Source: Orientallactaga sibirica
Taxonomy: Eukaryota; Chordata; Mammalia; Rodentia; Dipodidae
DNA: 64,000 bases
NCBI GenBank assembly: GCA_036365145.1
Contig: JAEOAD010000199.1
Coordinates: 1-64,000, forward strand
Reading direction: 5' to 3'
In this document: piece after piece, positions 9,575 through 20,139 of the stretch
Layout of the letters: the number at the start of each line of letters is the position of its first letter
Position numbering within the stretch: the first letter of the stretch is position 1
Notes under the pieces: model-generated
What the model saw: only the letters and a program-made list of their open reading frames with translations
Databases searched by the model: none
Told to the model about the DNA's origin: nothing
Made by a program: the position numbers and the translations under genes

Positions 9575-9790
9575 CTTTTTTTTAATGAGAGAGAGAGTGA
9601 GAGAGGCAGAGAGAGAGAATTGTTGTGTCTGGGCCTCCACTCGCTGTAATCAAACACCAGATGTGTGCACCACCTTGTGTGCATGTGTGACCTTGAGCAT
9701 GTGTCAACTTCACTGGGATCTGCAGAGTCAAACATGGGTCTTTAGGTTTTGCAGGCAAGGACCTTAACCACTAAACTATCTCTCCAACCT
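9575..9790 (-). mobile_element. DIP-like SINE, diverged
   Basis: GA-rich tail then gggcctccactcgctgtaat and taaactatctctccaacc. Several expansions mid-body. Confidence 0.82.
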
Positions 9791-9819
9791 TCTTCCCTCT
9801 CTTTCTTCTTCTTTTTCTT

Positions 9820-9966
9820 TCTTTATAATTTACTTTTTATTTATATTATTCTGATTTTACATTCATAATGGTGACTCCATTATCCTCCTCCCTGTTCTCC
9901 TTCTTCCAAAGGGACCCTCATTAATGGGGAATGTGGGTCATGCATTGTGGGGGTGGTCAGGAGTTA
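9820..9966 (-). other. A-rich-ended sequence 3' of the U6 copy, possible chimeric partner
   Basis: Downstream of U6 on the minus strand lie about 120 bp of ordinary sequence, then an A-rich end (aataatataaataaaaagta). U6 copies fused to the 3' end of another transcript by L1 template switching have this shape. The partner is not identified. Confidence 0.35.
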
Positions 9967-10073
9967 AAAAATATGGAACACTTCACTAATTTGTGTGTCA
10001 TCCTTGTGCAGGGGCAATGCTAATCTTGTCTGTATAGTTCCAATTTTATTATATGTGCTGCTGAAGCGAGCAC
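9967..10073 (-). pseudogene. U6 snRNA retropseudogene
   Basis: The reverse complement begins gtgctcgcttcagcagcaca and ends gtgttccatattttt. This is the whole 107-nt U6 small nuclear RNA, collinear with the conserved vertebrate U6 sequence, which I compared from memory. I count 9 substitutions and no indels. The catalytic ACAGAGA box reads ACAGACA, and most changes look like CpG or other mutational decay. I see no distal or proximal snRNA promoter elements (PSE, TATA) on the 5' side; a B1 tail lies there instead. It is therefore a retroposed or template-switched dead copy rather than a working U6 gene. Confidence 0.93.
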
Positions 10074-10084
10074 TTTCTTTTTCT

Positions 10085-10246
10085 TTTTCTTTTCTTTTTT
10101 TTTGTTTGCGGTAGGATCTCACTCTAGCCCAGTCTGACCTGGAATGCACTATGTAGTCTCAGGGTGACCTCGAACTCGCGGTGACCCTCCTACCTCTGCC
10201 TCTCGAGTGCTGGTATGAAAGGTGTGCGCCACCATGCATGTCTGGC
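10085..10246 (-). mobile_element. B1-like SINE
   Basis: Pyrimidine-rich tail abutting the U6 5' end, then gcggtaggatctcactctag ... gtgcgccaccatgcatgtctggc. Confidence 0.9.
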
Positions 10247-10387
10247 TCCTTCTCCTGTTTCTTGTCAGATTCCTGTTTTTCCCCCTTAGACTGCCTGAAT
10301 GGAGCATCCTAAACCCCAGTGATGCTTTCTCCAAATGCTCTCTGATCACTGTTACTGTGGTTGAGGGAGAAGTCACACTTGTAAGGT

Positions 10388-10480
10388 CAGCTCTTGGGAG
10401 GTAGGGACAGGAGGATCAGGAGATCAAGGCCATCCTTAGCTACCTGGAGTCATTAGAGAACAGAATAAAGCAAACAAACA
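10388..10480 (+). mobile_element. Old B1-type (7SL-derived) remnant
   Basis: gctcttgggaggtagggaca, gatcaaggccatccttagct, then an (AAAC)n tail. Much more diverged than the other B1 copies. Confidence 0.5.
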
Positions 10481-10489
10481 AATCATTGA

Positions 10490-10605
10490 CTGACAGGGAG
10501 AGGGGAGTGGAGTTGTGAAGGGGAAAGTTGAGGGGCGGCAATTACCATGGTTAATAGTCTATGATTATGGAAGTTGTCAGTAAAAAACAACAACAACAAA
10601 TTAAT
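10490..10605 (+). mobile_element. Probable LINE-1 3'-terminal fragment
   Basis: A G-rich tract (gacagggagaggggagtgga), then ggcaattaccatggttaata, ggaagttgtcagtaaaaaac and an (AAC)n tail. The purine tract plus terminal 'attaccatgg...taaaaa' resembles rodent L1 3' ends, from memory only. Confidence 0.4.
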
Positions 10606-10709
10606 ACAGAATAAACTCCCTTGTCTGGCATTCTAGGCCTTTTCTAGCCTTTACATCTGTCTTAGTCAGACCAACCTCACTCCATACCTCCAGTCCCAAC
10701 AAAAGGATT

Positions 10710-10818
10710 TTTTATTTTATTTTATTTTATTTTATTTTAATTTTATTTTATTTCATTATTTCATTCCAGGTAGGGTCTCATTCTAGCCCAGGCTGACCCA
10801 CAACTCACTATACAGTTT
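10710..10818 (-). mobile_element. B1-like SINE, 3' part only
   Basis: (TTTTA)n tail, ccaggtagggtctcattcta, tgacccacaactcactatac; stops abruptly. Confidence 0.75.
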
Positions 10819-10940
10819 TAGACTGGATCAGATGGTGTACTCCTATAATTGCAGTACTTGGGTGGCAACAGCAGAAGGATCAGAAGTTCAAGGTTATCCT
10901 CAGCTATATAGTAAATTCAAGGCCATCTAAGAATACATAA
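10819..10940 (+). mobile_element. Old B1-type remnant
   Basis: gatcagatggtgtactccta, gcagtacttgggtggcaaca, gttcaaggttatcctcagct. An older subfamily than its neighbours. Confidence 0.55.
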
Positions 10941-10947
10941 GGCTTGC

Positions 10948-11092
10948 TGGGCGTGATGGCACATGCCTTTCATCCCAGCACTCAGGAGACAGAAGTAGAA
11001 TTGTGGTCAGTTCAAGGCCACCCTGAGACTACATAGTGAATTCCAGGTCAGCCTGAGCTACCTCGAGACCCTCCCTGGGGGAAAAAAAATAA
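10948..11092 (+). mobile_element. B1-like SINE
   Basis: gctgggcgtgatggcacatg, ccaccctgagactacatagt, A-rich end. Confidence 0.9.
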
Positions 11093-11252
11093 TACATATG
11101 TTATGATGCATTTTGGTTTAGTTAATCCAATTTAGTTCATTTAATGAAGTTTATAATTTATCGCATTTTCCTTACATTTTCCCAATATCCTTTTTCTGTT
11201 CGAGGATCCTATATCCAGTATGCCACTTATATTTAATTGTCTTGTCTCCTTA

Positions 11253-11257
11253 GGCTT

Positions 11258-11310
<53 letters not shown>

Positions 11311-11501
11311 ATCTATCTCTCTATCTATCTGAGAGAGAGAGAATGAGAATGGGTGCACCAGGGCCTCCAGCCACTGCAAACAAACTCCAGACTTCATGCA
11401 CCACCTTGTGCCCCTGGCTGCTGTGGAACCTGTGGAATTGAACCTGGGTCCTTTGGCTTTGCAGGCAAGTGCCTTATCTGCTAAACTATCCTCCATACCT
11501 C
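11253..11501 (-). mobile_element. DIP-like SINE with (TATC)n tail
   Basis: Tail replaced by a tetranucleotide run (11258-11330), then ccagggcctccagccactgc ... gctaaactatcctccata. Confidence 0.88.
11258..11330. repeat. (TATC)n microsatellite
   Basis: About 13 perfect tetramers to 11310, then an interrupted extension. Confidence 0.95.
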
Positions 11502-11641
11502 CTTAGCCTTTTGTTGAGAGTGTCAGTCAGTATGTATGTTTTACTCTTTGCACCCCCTCCCAGGCGGTGAACTAATGGCGGTAGTTTGCCCTCTCTGATT
11601 CCTCCTCCTCCCTCATTCTCTGCCAGAAAACACCCATTTCA

Positions 11642-11654
11642 TTTTATTTTATTT

Positions 11655-11697
<43 letters not shown>

Positions 11698-11845
11698 GAC
11701 CATGGCCTGCAGCCACTGCAAATGAACTCTAGATGCATGTGCCCCCTTGTGCGTCTGGCTTATGTGGGTCCTGGGGAACTGAACCTGGGTCCTTTAGCTT
11801 TGCAGGCAAGTGCCTTGACCACTAAGCCATCTCTCCAACCCTCCC
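11642..11845 (-). mobile_element. DIP-like SINE with (GA)n
   Basis: attttatttatttgagagag, (GA)n to about 11693, gcagccactgcaaatgaact, end taagccatctctccaacc. Confidence 0.92.
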
Positions 11846-11924
11846 CCCATTTGATTTTAAAGATAGTTAATGTGTCATCTCTTCTGGGGCCTTAGCTGAC
11901 TCATTTCCCCAGCCTGGGTGGAAA

Positions 11925-11927
<3 letters not shown>

Positions 11928-11971
<44 letters not shown>

Positions 11972-12089
11972 GATTTTTCCAGGTAGGATCTCGCTCTAGC
12001 CCAGGCTAACCTGGAATTCACTATTTAGTCTCAGGGTACCTCTGCCTCGTGAGTGCTGGGATTAAAGGCATGCTCCACCATGCCTGGCA
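11928..12089 (-). mobile_element. B1-like SINE with internal deletion and (CT)n tail
   Basis: (CT)n at 11930-11968, ccaggtaggatctcgctcta, then a jump from gtctcagggtacc to tctgcctcgtgagtgctggg. The segment ctcgaactcacggtgatcc is missing. Confidence 0.85.
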
Positions 12090-12482
12090 CAAATTTCTCT
12101 GTTTACCTTTCCATACCTGTCCACTATGCTGCAAGTGTCTAGAACTTACCTGTCTCCTTTCCAGACTGCAGGTTCCTTGAGGACAGTATCCTGCAGTTCA
12201 GCACTAGGCACAGGAGACTTGTGAAGACTAAGGGTTCAGTAAAGTGCGTGCTTGTGAGGTGACTTTAGGTCTCTCAAAATGTTGGTCAGCTCTTTTTGTG
12301 CCTCAAGAGTTACCCTTCTGTCATTCCCAGTCCAAGTCCTACCTCTTCCTCTGTTGGTTCAGCCCCAGGAAAGGGAGTCAGAAGTTCTTCTAGTATGGCA
12401 TCTGTAGAATAGGTACATGGCTTTCTTTCTCTCTGTCTCTTTTCTTTCCTTCTTTTCCTTCCCTCCTTCCTTTCTTTTATTC
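12090..12482. other. Unique sequence, nothing recognised
   Basis: No repeat or gene recognised except a pyrimidine-rich run at about 12,420-12,480 that leads into the next B1. Confidence 0.5.
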
Positions 12483-12616
12483 CATTTTGCGACTGGACCC
12501 CAGTGTTGCCCAAGCTGACCTGGAATTCACTCTGTAGTTTCAGGCTGACCTTGAACTCACGTCAAACCTCCAACCTCTGCCTCCCATGTGCTGGGTTGAA
12601 AGGCACACACCACACC
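12483..12616 (-). mobile_element. B1-like SINE, diverged
   Basis: gttgcccaagctgacctgga, tctgcctcccatgtgctggg, gcacacaccacacc. Confidence 0.8.
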
Positions 12617-12619
12617 TTG

Positions 12620-12804
12620 TTTGTTTCTTTTTATTTATTTGGCGAGAGAGAGAGCATGCAAGCTAGGGCCTCCCGCCACTGCAAATGAACTCCAGATGCA
12701 TGCTCCACTCTGCATCTGACTTTACCTGAGGACTGGGAAATCAAACCTGGGCCGTCAGGCTTTGCAAGTAAGTGCCTTTAACTGCTCAGCTACATCTGCT
12801 GGCC
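12620..12804 (-). mobile_element. DIP-like SINE
   Basis: tttttatttatttggcgaga, cgccactgcaaatgaactcc, gctttgcaagtaagtgcctt; right end degenerate (ctacatctgctggccc). Confidence 0.86.
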
Positions 12805-13101
12805 CTCCCTAGCTAGACTTGTGGAGGAAGAGATCAGGAAGGAGAGAGGAGGTGGAAGGAGGAGGTGAACTATGGAGTCCAGGGTGATTGTGAAGCTGAG
12901 CATTTTGTGCAGTCTGCCTGCAACAAGGCCCCAGCCTAAGATACTGGCTCACCAGTGTATTGCTGCATCAGGCGATGGAGCTCAAAGGCTGGCCTGGAAA
13001 GTTACCACCAACAGAGAAGGCATAATTAGCCTTTAAATTTAACTTCTACAGGATGTTTGCTCCAGCAGTTCTCAGTCTTTCTTTCTTCTTTCTTTCATTC
13101 A
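12805..13101. other. Unique sequence, nothing recognised
   Basis: Purine-rich at the start (gaggaaggagaggaggtgga-like) and pyrimidine-rich at the end. No gene or repeat family recognised. Confidence 0.45.
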
Positions 13102-13190
13102 TCCTTCCTTTTTCTTCCTTCCTTCCTTCCTTCCTTCCTTCCTTCCTTCCTTCCTTCCTTCCTTCCTTCCTTCCTTCCTTCCTTCCTTCC
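13102..13190. repeat. (TTCC)n microsatellite
   Basis: An 89-bp pure pyrimidine run, about 19 near-perfect TTCC units from 13,114. It lies just outside the L1 3' end. Confidence 0.95.
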
Positions 13191-13221
13191 AGCAGCTTAA
13201 ACCCATATGCGTATATTGACA

Positions 13222-14182
13222 TTTTTTTCCCTGAGGCAAAGATGAAAGCTTTTATTCAGGAAAATCATGAGATGCCAGGGCTGGCTTACAAGAGGCCACC
13301 TGAGTTCCTCAGGTAGTGGGCTTTATAGGGTGTTCACTTGGGGGAAGTGCTTTCAGGGCAGCTTGGTGGGAATAATATGTACATTTAGTCAGACAAGAGC
13401 AGGCTTTATACCCCAAAGGTTCATGACCTCACCTGCCCTAGACTTTTGCTTAGGTTTTTCAGTACCAGGCATGTATTCCCTCCCGTAGAGAGGGCCTTCA
13501 TTCCAATTATGGAGCAGTTCGTTACCCCAAGAGTAGACATGCCACTATTGCACCTGTTCAGTCATTAAGCCTGTATGGCCAAACTTGAATATTCAGTGTC
13601 CACTGTTTTCACTGCTGATGATTTCTGTCTCCCATATGGCTGCCTGCAGTGCAGCTTTTTCCAGCTTTCGGTTGGCTGTTCTACAGGGAGACAGTGTTCT
13701 GCTCCGCACCAGCTTGCTTTCTCAGTGATCTTGCTTCTCAGGCAAGAGATGTCTTCAGCAATAGGGTCTTACTATCTGATTCTCAAGAGAAACCAAGGGC
13801 TTTGGGAAAAGCCTTTAATGTTTTGGAGGTTACTGGGACCTCCTTGGCCAAAACTCACTGGAAGGTATCCCATCCCAGGCACTGAAAATTTTCTACAGTC
13901 TACAGCTTCTAGATGTGCCATTATTCAAAATAGTAGGTTTACTTAAGTCCTATTCACAATATCTTGAATTTACATTGAACCTCCCCTTCTTTTATGCATT
14001 CTCTTCCCATGGCTTTGCTTAGGCCATTCCCCTCCCTGTAATTTGTTCTTCTACTTACATATGTGCAATACCATACACTTAAGTCCTTCCCTTTCCTCCC
14101 TCCCCTATAGCCTTTTACCAGCTTACTGGTTTCTGGTAGACGTTTTTGGTTCCAGTTCACACACAAGTTTATACATTTGTAC
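13222..14182 (-). other. LINE-1 3'UTR
   Basis: About 960 bp after the ORF2 stop. It holds a purine-rich tract on the minus strand (about 14,085-14,105, gggagggaggaaagggaagg). At about 13,500-13,555 lies wording I recall from rodent L1 3'UTRs (gttcgttaccccaagagtag, catgccactattgcacctgt on the plus strand). AATAAA precedes the terminal A run. Plus-strand frames of 73-123 codons here are not genes. Confidence 0.75.
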
Positions 14183-17100
14183 TTAGGATCTACATATGAG
14201 AGAGAACATGTGACGTTTGGCTTTCTGAGCCTGGGTTACCTCAAATAGTATAATCCTTTCCAGATCCATCCATTTCCCTGCGAATTTCATAATTTCATTT
14301 TTCTTTACCGCTGAACAGAACTCCATTGTGTAAATGTACCACATCTTTATTATCCATTCATCTGTGGAGGGACATCTAGGCTGCTTCCGTTTCGTAGCTA
14401 TTGTGAATAGCGCAGCAATAAACATGGTTGTGCCAGTGTCTCTAAGGTAGTGAGAAGCGTCCTCTGGATATATGCCTAGGAGTGCTATAGCTGGATCATA
14501 TGGTAAATCTTTTTCTAGCTGTCTCAAGAACCTCCACACTGATTTCCACAATGGCTGGACCAGATTACATTCCCACCAACAGTGTAGAAGTGTTCTCTTT
14601 TTTTCGCATCCACGCCATCACTTATTGTCATTTGTTTTCTTGATGGTAGCCATTCTGACAGGAGTGAAATGGAATCTCAAAGTGGGTTTAATTTGCATTT
14701 CCCTGATGACTAAGGATGTGGAACACTTTTTATATGTTTATATGCCATCTGTATTTCATCTTCTGAGAATTCTCTATTTAGTTCCATAGCCCATTTTTTA
14801 ACTGGGTTCTTGGAATTCTTACTATTCTGTTTTTTGAGTTCTTTGTATATTCTGGATTTAATTCTCTATCAGATGTATAGCTTGCAAAGATTTCCTCCCA
14901 TTCTGTAGGTTGTCTTTTTGCTCTATTCACAGTGTCCTTTGCTGTACAAAAGCTTTGTAATTTCATAAGGTCCCAGTGGTTGATTAGTGGTTTTATTCCC
15001 TGAGCAATTGGAGTTATATTCAGAAAGTCCGTGCCTATGCCAATACGTTGAAGGGTTTCCCCTACCTTTTCCTGTAGCAGTTTCAGAGTTTCAGGTCTGA
15101 TATTAAGGTCCCTGATCCATTTGGGCTTGAGTCTTGTGCATGAGAGAGACAAGGATCTACGTTTATCCTTTTACATACAGATGTCCAGTTTTCCCAGCAC
15201 CACTTGTTAAAGAGGCTATCTTTTCTCCAATGAATATTTTTGGCATTTTTTCAAAAATCAGGTAGCTGTAGCTGCCTGGACTAATATTTCGGTCTTCTAT
15301 TCTGGTTCCATTGATCTACCTGTCTGTCCTTGTGCCAGTACCATGCTGTTTTTGTTACTATGGCTTTGTAATATAACTTAAAATCGGGTATGGTTATACC
15401 ACCTGCCTGATTTTTGTTGTGCAAAATTGTTTTGGCTATTCGAGGTTTTTTGTGTTTCCAGATGAATTTTAGGATTGTTTTTTCTGTTTCTGTGAAGAAT
15501 GCTATTGGGATTTTAATGGGGATCGCATTAAATGTGTAGATTGGTTTTGGTAAGATTGACATTTTCACAATATTGATTCATCCAATCCAGGAGCATGGGA
15601 TATTTTTCCATTTTCTTGTGTCTTCTGCATTTTGTCGCTCAAGTTTTTTAAAGTTCTCATTGTAGAGATCCTTCACTTCCTTGGTTAAGTTTATTCCAAG
15701 GTATTTTATTTTTTTGAGGCAAAAGTGAATGGAGAGATTCCCTGATTTCATCCTCTGCACGTTTGTGGTTAGTGTATAGAAAAGCTACTGATTTCTGTGT
15801 GTTTATTTTGTATCCTGCTACATTACTAAAAGTGTTTATCAGCTCTAACAGTTTGTTGGTGGAGTCTTTAGGGTCTGTTATGTATAGAATCATATCATCT
15901 GCAAATAATGATAATTTGATCTCTTCCCTTCTGATTTGTATCCCCTTTATGGGTGTCTCTTGCCTTATTGCTATGGCTAAGATTTGCAGTACTATATTAA
16001 ATAATAGTGGGGAAAGTGAACACCCTTGTCTTGTTCCTGAATTTAGAGGAAAAGCTTCAAGTTTTTCCCCATTTAGTATTATCTTGGCTGTAGGTTTGTC
16101 ATAAATAGCTTTTATTATATTGAGATATGTTCCTTCTATTCCCAGTTTCTGTAATACTTTCACCATGAAGGGGTGTTTGATTTTGTCGAATGCCTTTTCT
16201 GCATCTATTGAGATGACCATGTGATTTTTGTCCTTCAGACTATTTATATGGTGTATTACATTGATGGATTGCGTACGTTGAACCATCCCTGCATTTCTGG
16301 GATAAAGCCTACTTGGTCGGGGTGAATAATCTTTCTGATATATTCTTGTATTCTGTTTGCCAGTATTTTGTTGAGAATTTTTGCATCTATGTTCATGAGG
16401 GAGATTGGTCTGGAATTTTCTTTTTGTGATCTGTCTTTTTCCAGTTTAAGTATCAGGGTGATGGTGGCTTCATAGAAGGGTTTCGGTAGAATTCCTTCCT
16501 TTTCAATTTTGGAAAAGTTTGAGAAGCATTGGTATTAGATCTTCCAGAAATGTCTGACAAAATTCAGCAGTGAATCCATCTGGGCCTGGGCTTTTTTTAG
16601 TTGGGAGACTTTTTATAACTGCTTGGATCTCTGTGGTTGTTATAGGTCTGTTTAAATGGTTTATCTCATCTTGATTTAATTTTGGTAGGTCATATGAATC
16701 AAGGAAGTCATCCATCTCTTTCAGGTTTTCAAACTTAGAGGCATATATATTCTTAAAGTATGTCCGTATGATTTTCTGAATTTCTTTGGTATCTGTTGTG
16801 ATGTTGCCTTTTTCATGTGTAATTTTATCAATTTTTGTCTCTTCTCTCTTTCTTTTGATCAGATTTGCTAAGGGTTTGTCAATCTTGTTTATGCTTTCAA
16901 AGAACCAACTCTTTGTTTCATTGATTTATTTTTTATTGTTTTTTGGTTTCCATTTCATTAATTTCTGCCGTAACCTTTATTATTTCTTCCCGTCTACTGA
17001 TTTTTGGTTTTTCTTGTTTTTCTCTTTCCAAGGCCTTAAGGTGAAGCATTAAATTGTTTAGTTGTGAACTCTCTAATTTCTTAATATAGGCACTCAGAGC

Positions 17101-18001
17101 TATAAATTTCCCTCATAGGCCTGCCTTCATTGTTTCCCAAAGGTTTTGGTATGTTGTATTCTCATCATCATTTGATTCTATGAATTTCTTGATTTCCTTT
17201 TTAATTTCTTCAATGACCCATACATCGTTCAATAATGTACTGTTTAGTCACCATGAATTTCTGTATGCTCTGTAGTGTTTCTTGTTACTGATTTGCAGTT
17301 TAATCCCATTGTGGTCAGATAGCATACAGGGGATTATTTCAGTTTTCTTGTATTTGTTAAGGTTTGCTTTGTGTCCTATTATATGATCTATTTTAGAGAA
17401 TGTCCCATGTGCTGCTGAGAAAAATGTTTATTCTGCAGCATTTGGATGGAATGTTCTGTATATATCTGTTAGGTCCATTTGTTCCATGATATCCTTTAAT
17501 GCAGATGCCTCTTTGTTTATTTTTTTGCTGGGTAGACCTGTCAAGTGATGAGAGTGTGGTACTGAAGTCCCCCACTATTATTGTGTTGGGAGATATCTCT
17601 GACCTTAAGTCCAATAGTGTTTGTTTGATGAAACTGGGAGCCCCCATGTTAGGAGCATATATGTTTAGGATTGTAATGTCCTCCTGTTGCAGTGTTCCTT
17701 TAATCAGTATAAAGTGACCTTCTTTATCTTTCCTCACTAATGTTGCTTTGAAGTCTATCCTGTCAGAAATTAGGACAGCAACCCCTGCTTTTCCCCTCGG
17801 CCCATTTGCTTGAAATACTTTTATCCAACCTTTCACCCTAAGAAGGTTTCTATCTTTTATTGAGAGATGAGTTTCCTGGAGGCAACAGATGGTAGGATCC
17901 TGCTTTTTAATCCAGTGTGCAAGTCTGTGTCTTTTGGTTGGGGCATTGAGGCCATTGATATTAAGAGTTATTATTCAAAGATATGTATTTGCTCTCACCA
18001 T
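14183..18001 (-). pseudogene. LINE-1 ORF2 (endonuclease-reverse transcriptase), broken
   Basis: The span of 3,819 bp, about 1,273 codons, is close to a full-length L1 ORF2. The probable start ATG is at 18,001-17,999, with a stop already at codon 9. The endonuclease domain follows (LNINGLNAP, CLQETHLS and, at about 17,580, IVGDFSTTLSSLDRS). The GDFS is normally GDFN, so a catalytic-site asparagine is replaced. The reverse transcriptase shows RQGCSLSP and [11 protein letters not shown] (residues 86-93 and 126-136 of the open stretch 16,286-15,657). The C-terminal part includes [30 protein letters not shown], and SVWRFLRQLEKDLPYDPAIA near the end. It survives only as separate open stretches (17,836-17,393; 16,715-16,503; 16,286-15,657; 15,760-15,578; 15,568-15,281; 15,152-14,778; 14,551-14,183), so it cannot encode an active enzyme. 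Confidence 0.93.
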
Positions 18002-18047
18002 TCTTCTTGTTTTATAGTTCTTCCTGTTTTCACTTTACTCACTTGTT

Positions 18048-19143
18048 TTAACTGTTATTTGGGTATGGTTTATTTTTTCCTATTTCCTGTTTGTGTTTTG
18101 CTTTCTCTTCAGCATGAATGATTCCTGTAAGTATTTTCTGTAGATCTGGTTTAGTTGCCATAAATTCCTTTAGCCTGTCTTTGTTGTGGAATGTCCTTAT
18201 TTCTCCATCAATTTGGATAGATAGCTTTGCAGGATAAAGTAATCTTGGTTGACAGTTTTTATCTTTCAGAACTTGGAATACCTCACTTCAAGCCCTTCTG
18301 GCTTTTAAAGTTTGTGTTGAGTAATCTGCTGTGATTCTGATGGGCTTGCCTTTGCTGTGATTCTGAAGTGCTTGCCTTTGTAGGTCACTTGCTTTTTCTC
18401 TCTAGCTGCTTTCAATATATTTTCAATATATTTTCTTTGGTTTGTATGTTTGGTAGTTTAATTATAATATGGCGGGGAGAGGTTCTTTCCAGGTTTTGTC
18501 TGTTTGGTGTTCTAAAGGCTTCCTGTATCTGCATTGGCATCTCTTTCCCAATTTGGGGGAAGTTTTCCTCTATGATTTTGTTGCCTTTGGAGTGAGATTC
18601 TTCTCCTTCAGCTATCCCTTGAATTCTTATGTTTGATCTTTTCATAGTGTCCTGAATATCTTCAAATTCCCATTCATACCTTCCTATTATTTTGTCTTTC
18701 TCTTTGTTAGACTGTATTATATCTGCCACTTAGTCTTCTAGTTTTGATACTCTGTTCTTTCCTTCATCCATTATACTAGAGAGATTTTCTATGGAGGTTT
18801 TTATTTCACTGACTGTGTTCTTTATTGCCAGCATTTCTGACTGGGTTTTCTTTATTCTTTCTATTTCCGTATTTATGTCTAGTATTGACCTCCTTATTTC
18901 ATTAAATTGGTTTTCTGTGTGTCCTTTGAATCCTTTGATTTCTTCTTTGAGGTCTTTGAACCCTTTCATTTCCTCTTTGAGTTCTTTGAACATAATTATA
19001 ATCATTTTTTTGAAATCTTTCTCGGGGATTTCCTCTAAGTCAGCCTCACTGAAGGTCATTTCTGATGTATTAATACTTTTTGGTGGATTTATATTGTCTT
19101 GATTTTTTGTGTTTTTTGTATTGTAATGTAGAGATTTTTGCAT
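18048..19143 (-). pseudogene. LINE-1 ORF1 (RNA-binding chaperone), broken
   Basis: About 365 codons from MQKSLHYNTKNTKNQDNINP at 19,143 to a TAA at 18,048, just upstream of ORF2. The first ~130 residues form the basic, coiled-coil-type N-terminus (KELKEEMKGFKDLKEEIKGF). The RRM follows (RSNIRIQGIAEGEESHSKGN) and then the C-terminal domain (KARRA, FQVLKDKNCQPRLLYPAKLS, EFMATKPDLQKILTGIIHAE). Four lesions are visible: an in-frame TAA at 18,730, an 11-bp tandem duplication at 18,413-18,434, a 26-bp tandem duplication at 18,328-18,379, and TGA for the tryptophan expected after KARRA (18,288-18,290). Confidence 0.92.
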
Positions 19144-20106
19144 CTTGGATTAATTTAATGCTTGGGTTTTCTAAATATCTGCAGTAATATTAGATGTATC
19201 AATTTATCTGATATTATATATCTTCAGGGTAGGAGTTTAAGGTGTTAAGTGTGGCTCTTAAGGCTCTCAGAGTAATCACAGAAGTGACCCTAGGTGTTGG
19301 GTTTGCCTGCTATGAGAGTATCAAGTGGAGGGAATGGAAGAGAATACAGGCAAATTCTAAAAATTTAACTCAACAATATACCCCTTCAATGAGATACAGC
19401 ACAGAGTATTTGTGCAAAAGCAGGTATTATGACAAACAGATCCTCTAACAAAGTCACAGTCCCTGAGGATGTGTGTTACCCAGCAGCCTCAATCCTGTCA
19501 ACTGGGTGGCTAAGATTTCTGGTCTGTAGAATGTTCCAAGGTCAGCTTGTGATCAAGTGAGACCCTTCCCCAATGAATGACAGAGGAGGAAACAAATCAG
19601 GAAGCAACAAATGAGCAGCCCAAAATATAGCTTATTTAGGAATGTCAGATCTGACCATCCATCAGGTTTAACATAGAATGTACACTGATATGGAAGGTGC
19701 AATTCGCCCTTCCAATGCAAAGCCTATATACCGGGCTTATTTAGTGGGTACTAACCTGATTTAAACCAAGTTACCTTTTGGAGCGGGTTTGATCACAGTT
19801 ATGCTGCACAGCTACTTGGGTCCTTTGTTATGTTGTGGGCTCAGGAAGGCAGGCTGCGTCTGTGGGTCACTGCTTTCACTGTTCCTGATGCTGGTAGGTG
19901 AGCTCTCTTTCCCAGGTCTCCGCTGCTTGCCAGGGCTTGCACTGGTGGTGGGGGAGGGGAGGCTGTGAATGGCGGCTGAAGTCTGTCTGCTCCTTCACGC
20001 AATCCTCTTCCTCACAAGCCTCTCTATTGGTCTCTGCCGTCCTCCTTCCACGTTTCTTGCGTTTGTGAAGAGGCGGTGTGAGTGGAGAATCCCCTCACCT
20101 GGCTTT
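19144..20106 (-). promoter_or_regulatory. LINE-1 5'UTR (former internal promoter region)
   Basis: About 960 bp upstream of ORF1. The outer 300 bp (about 19,800-20,100) are clearly GC-richer than the rest of the element, as expected for an L1 5'UTR/promoter. No tandem promoter monomers were seen. Transcription would run leftwards, away from the satellite. Confidence 0.7.
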
Positions 20107-20139
20107 AACAAGATGAACAACTTGGTAGATTAGTTTCAT

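Larger units (their letters stand above)
13222..20106 (-). mobile_element. LINE-1, nearly full length, inactive
   Basis: About 6.9 kb on the minus strand in normal L1 order: GC-rich 5'UTR (about 20,106-19,144), ORF1 (19,143-18,048), ORF2 (18,001-14,183), 3'UTR with AATAAA (about 13,256) and a short A-tail (T run at 13,222-13,228 on the plus strand). ORF lengths match a complete rodent L1, but both frames carry stops and frameshifts. The 5' end abuts the satellite directly. Flanks are gtatattgaca on one side and satellite on the other, so no target-site duplication is visible. Either insertion or later satellite rearrangement removed it. Confidence 0.93.

Noticed and set aside
9967..10073. Functional U6 snRNA gene
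   Set aside because: Nine substitutions, a mutated ACAGAGA box and no upstream snRNA promoter elements.
13575..13946. 123-codon plus-strand ORF
   Set aside because: Lies antisense in the L1 3'UTR; no recognisable domain.
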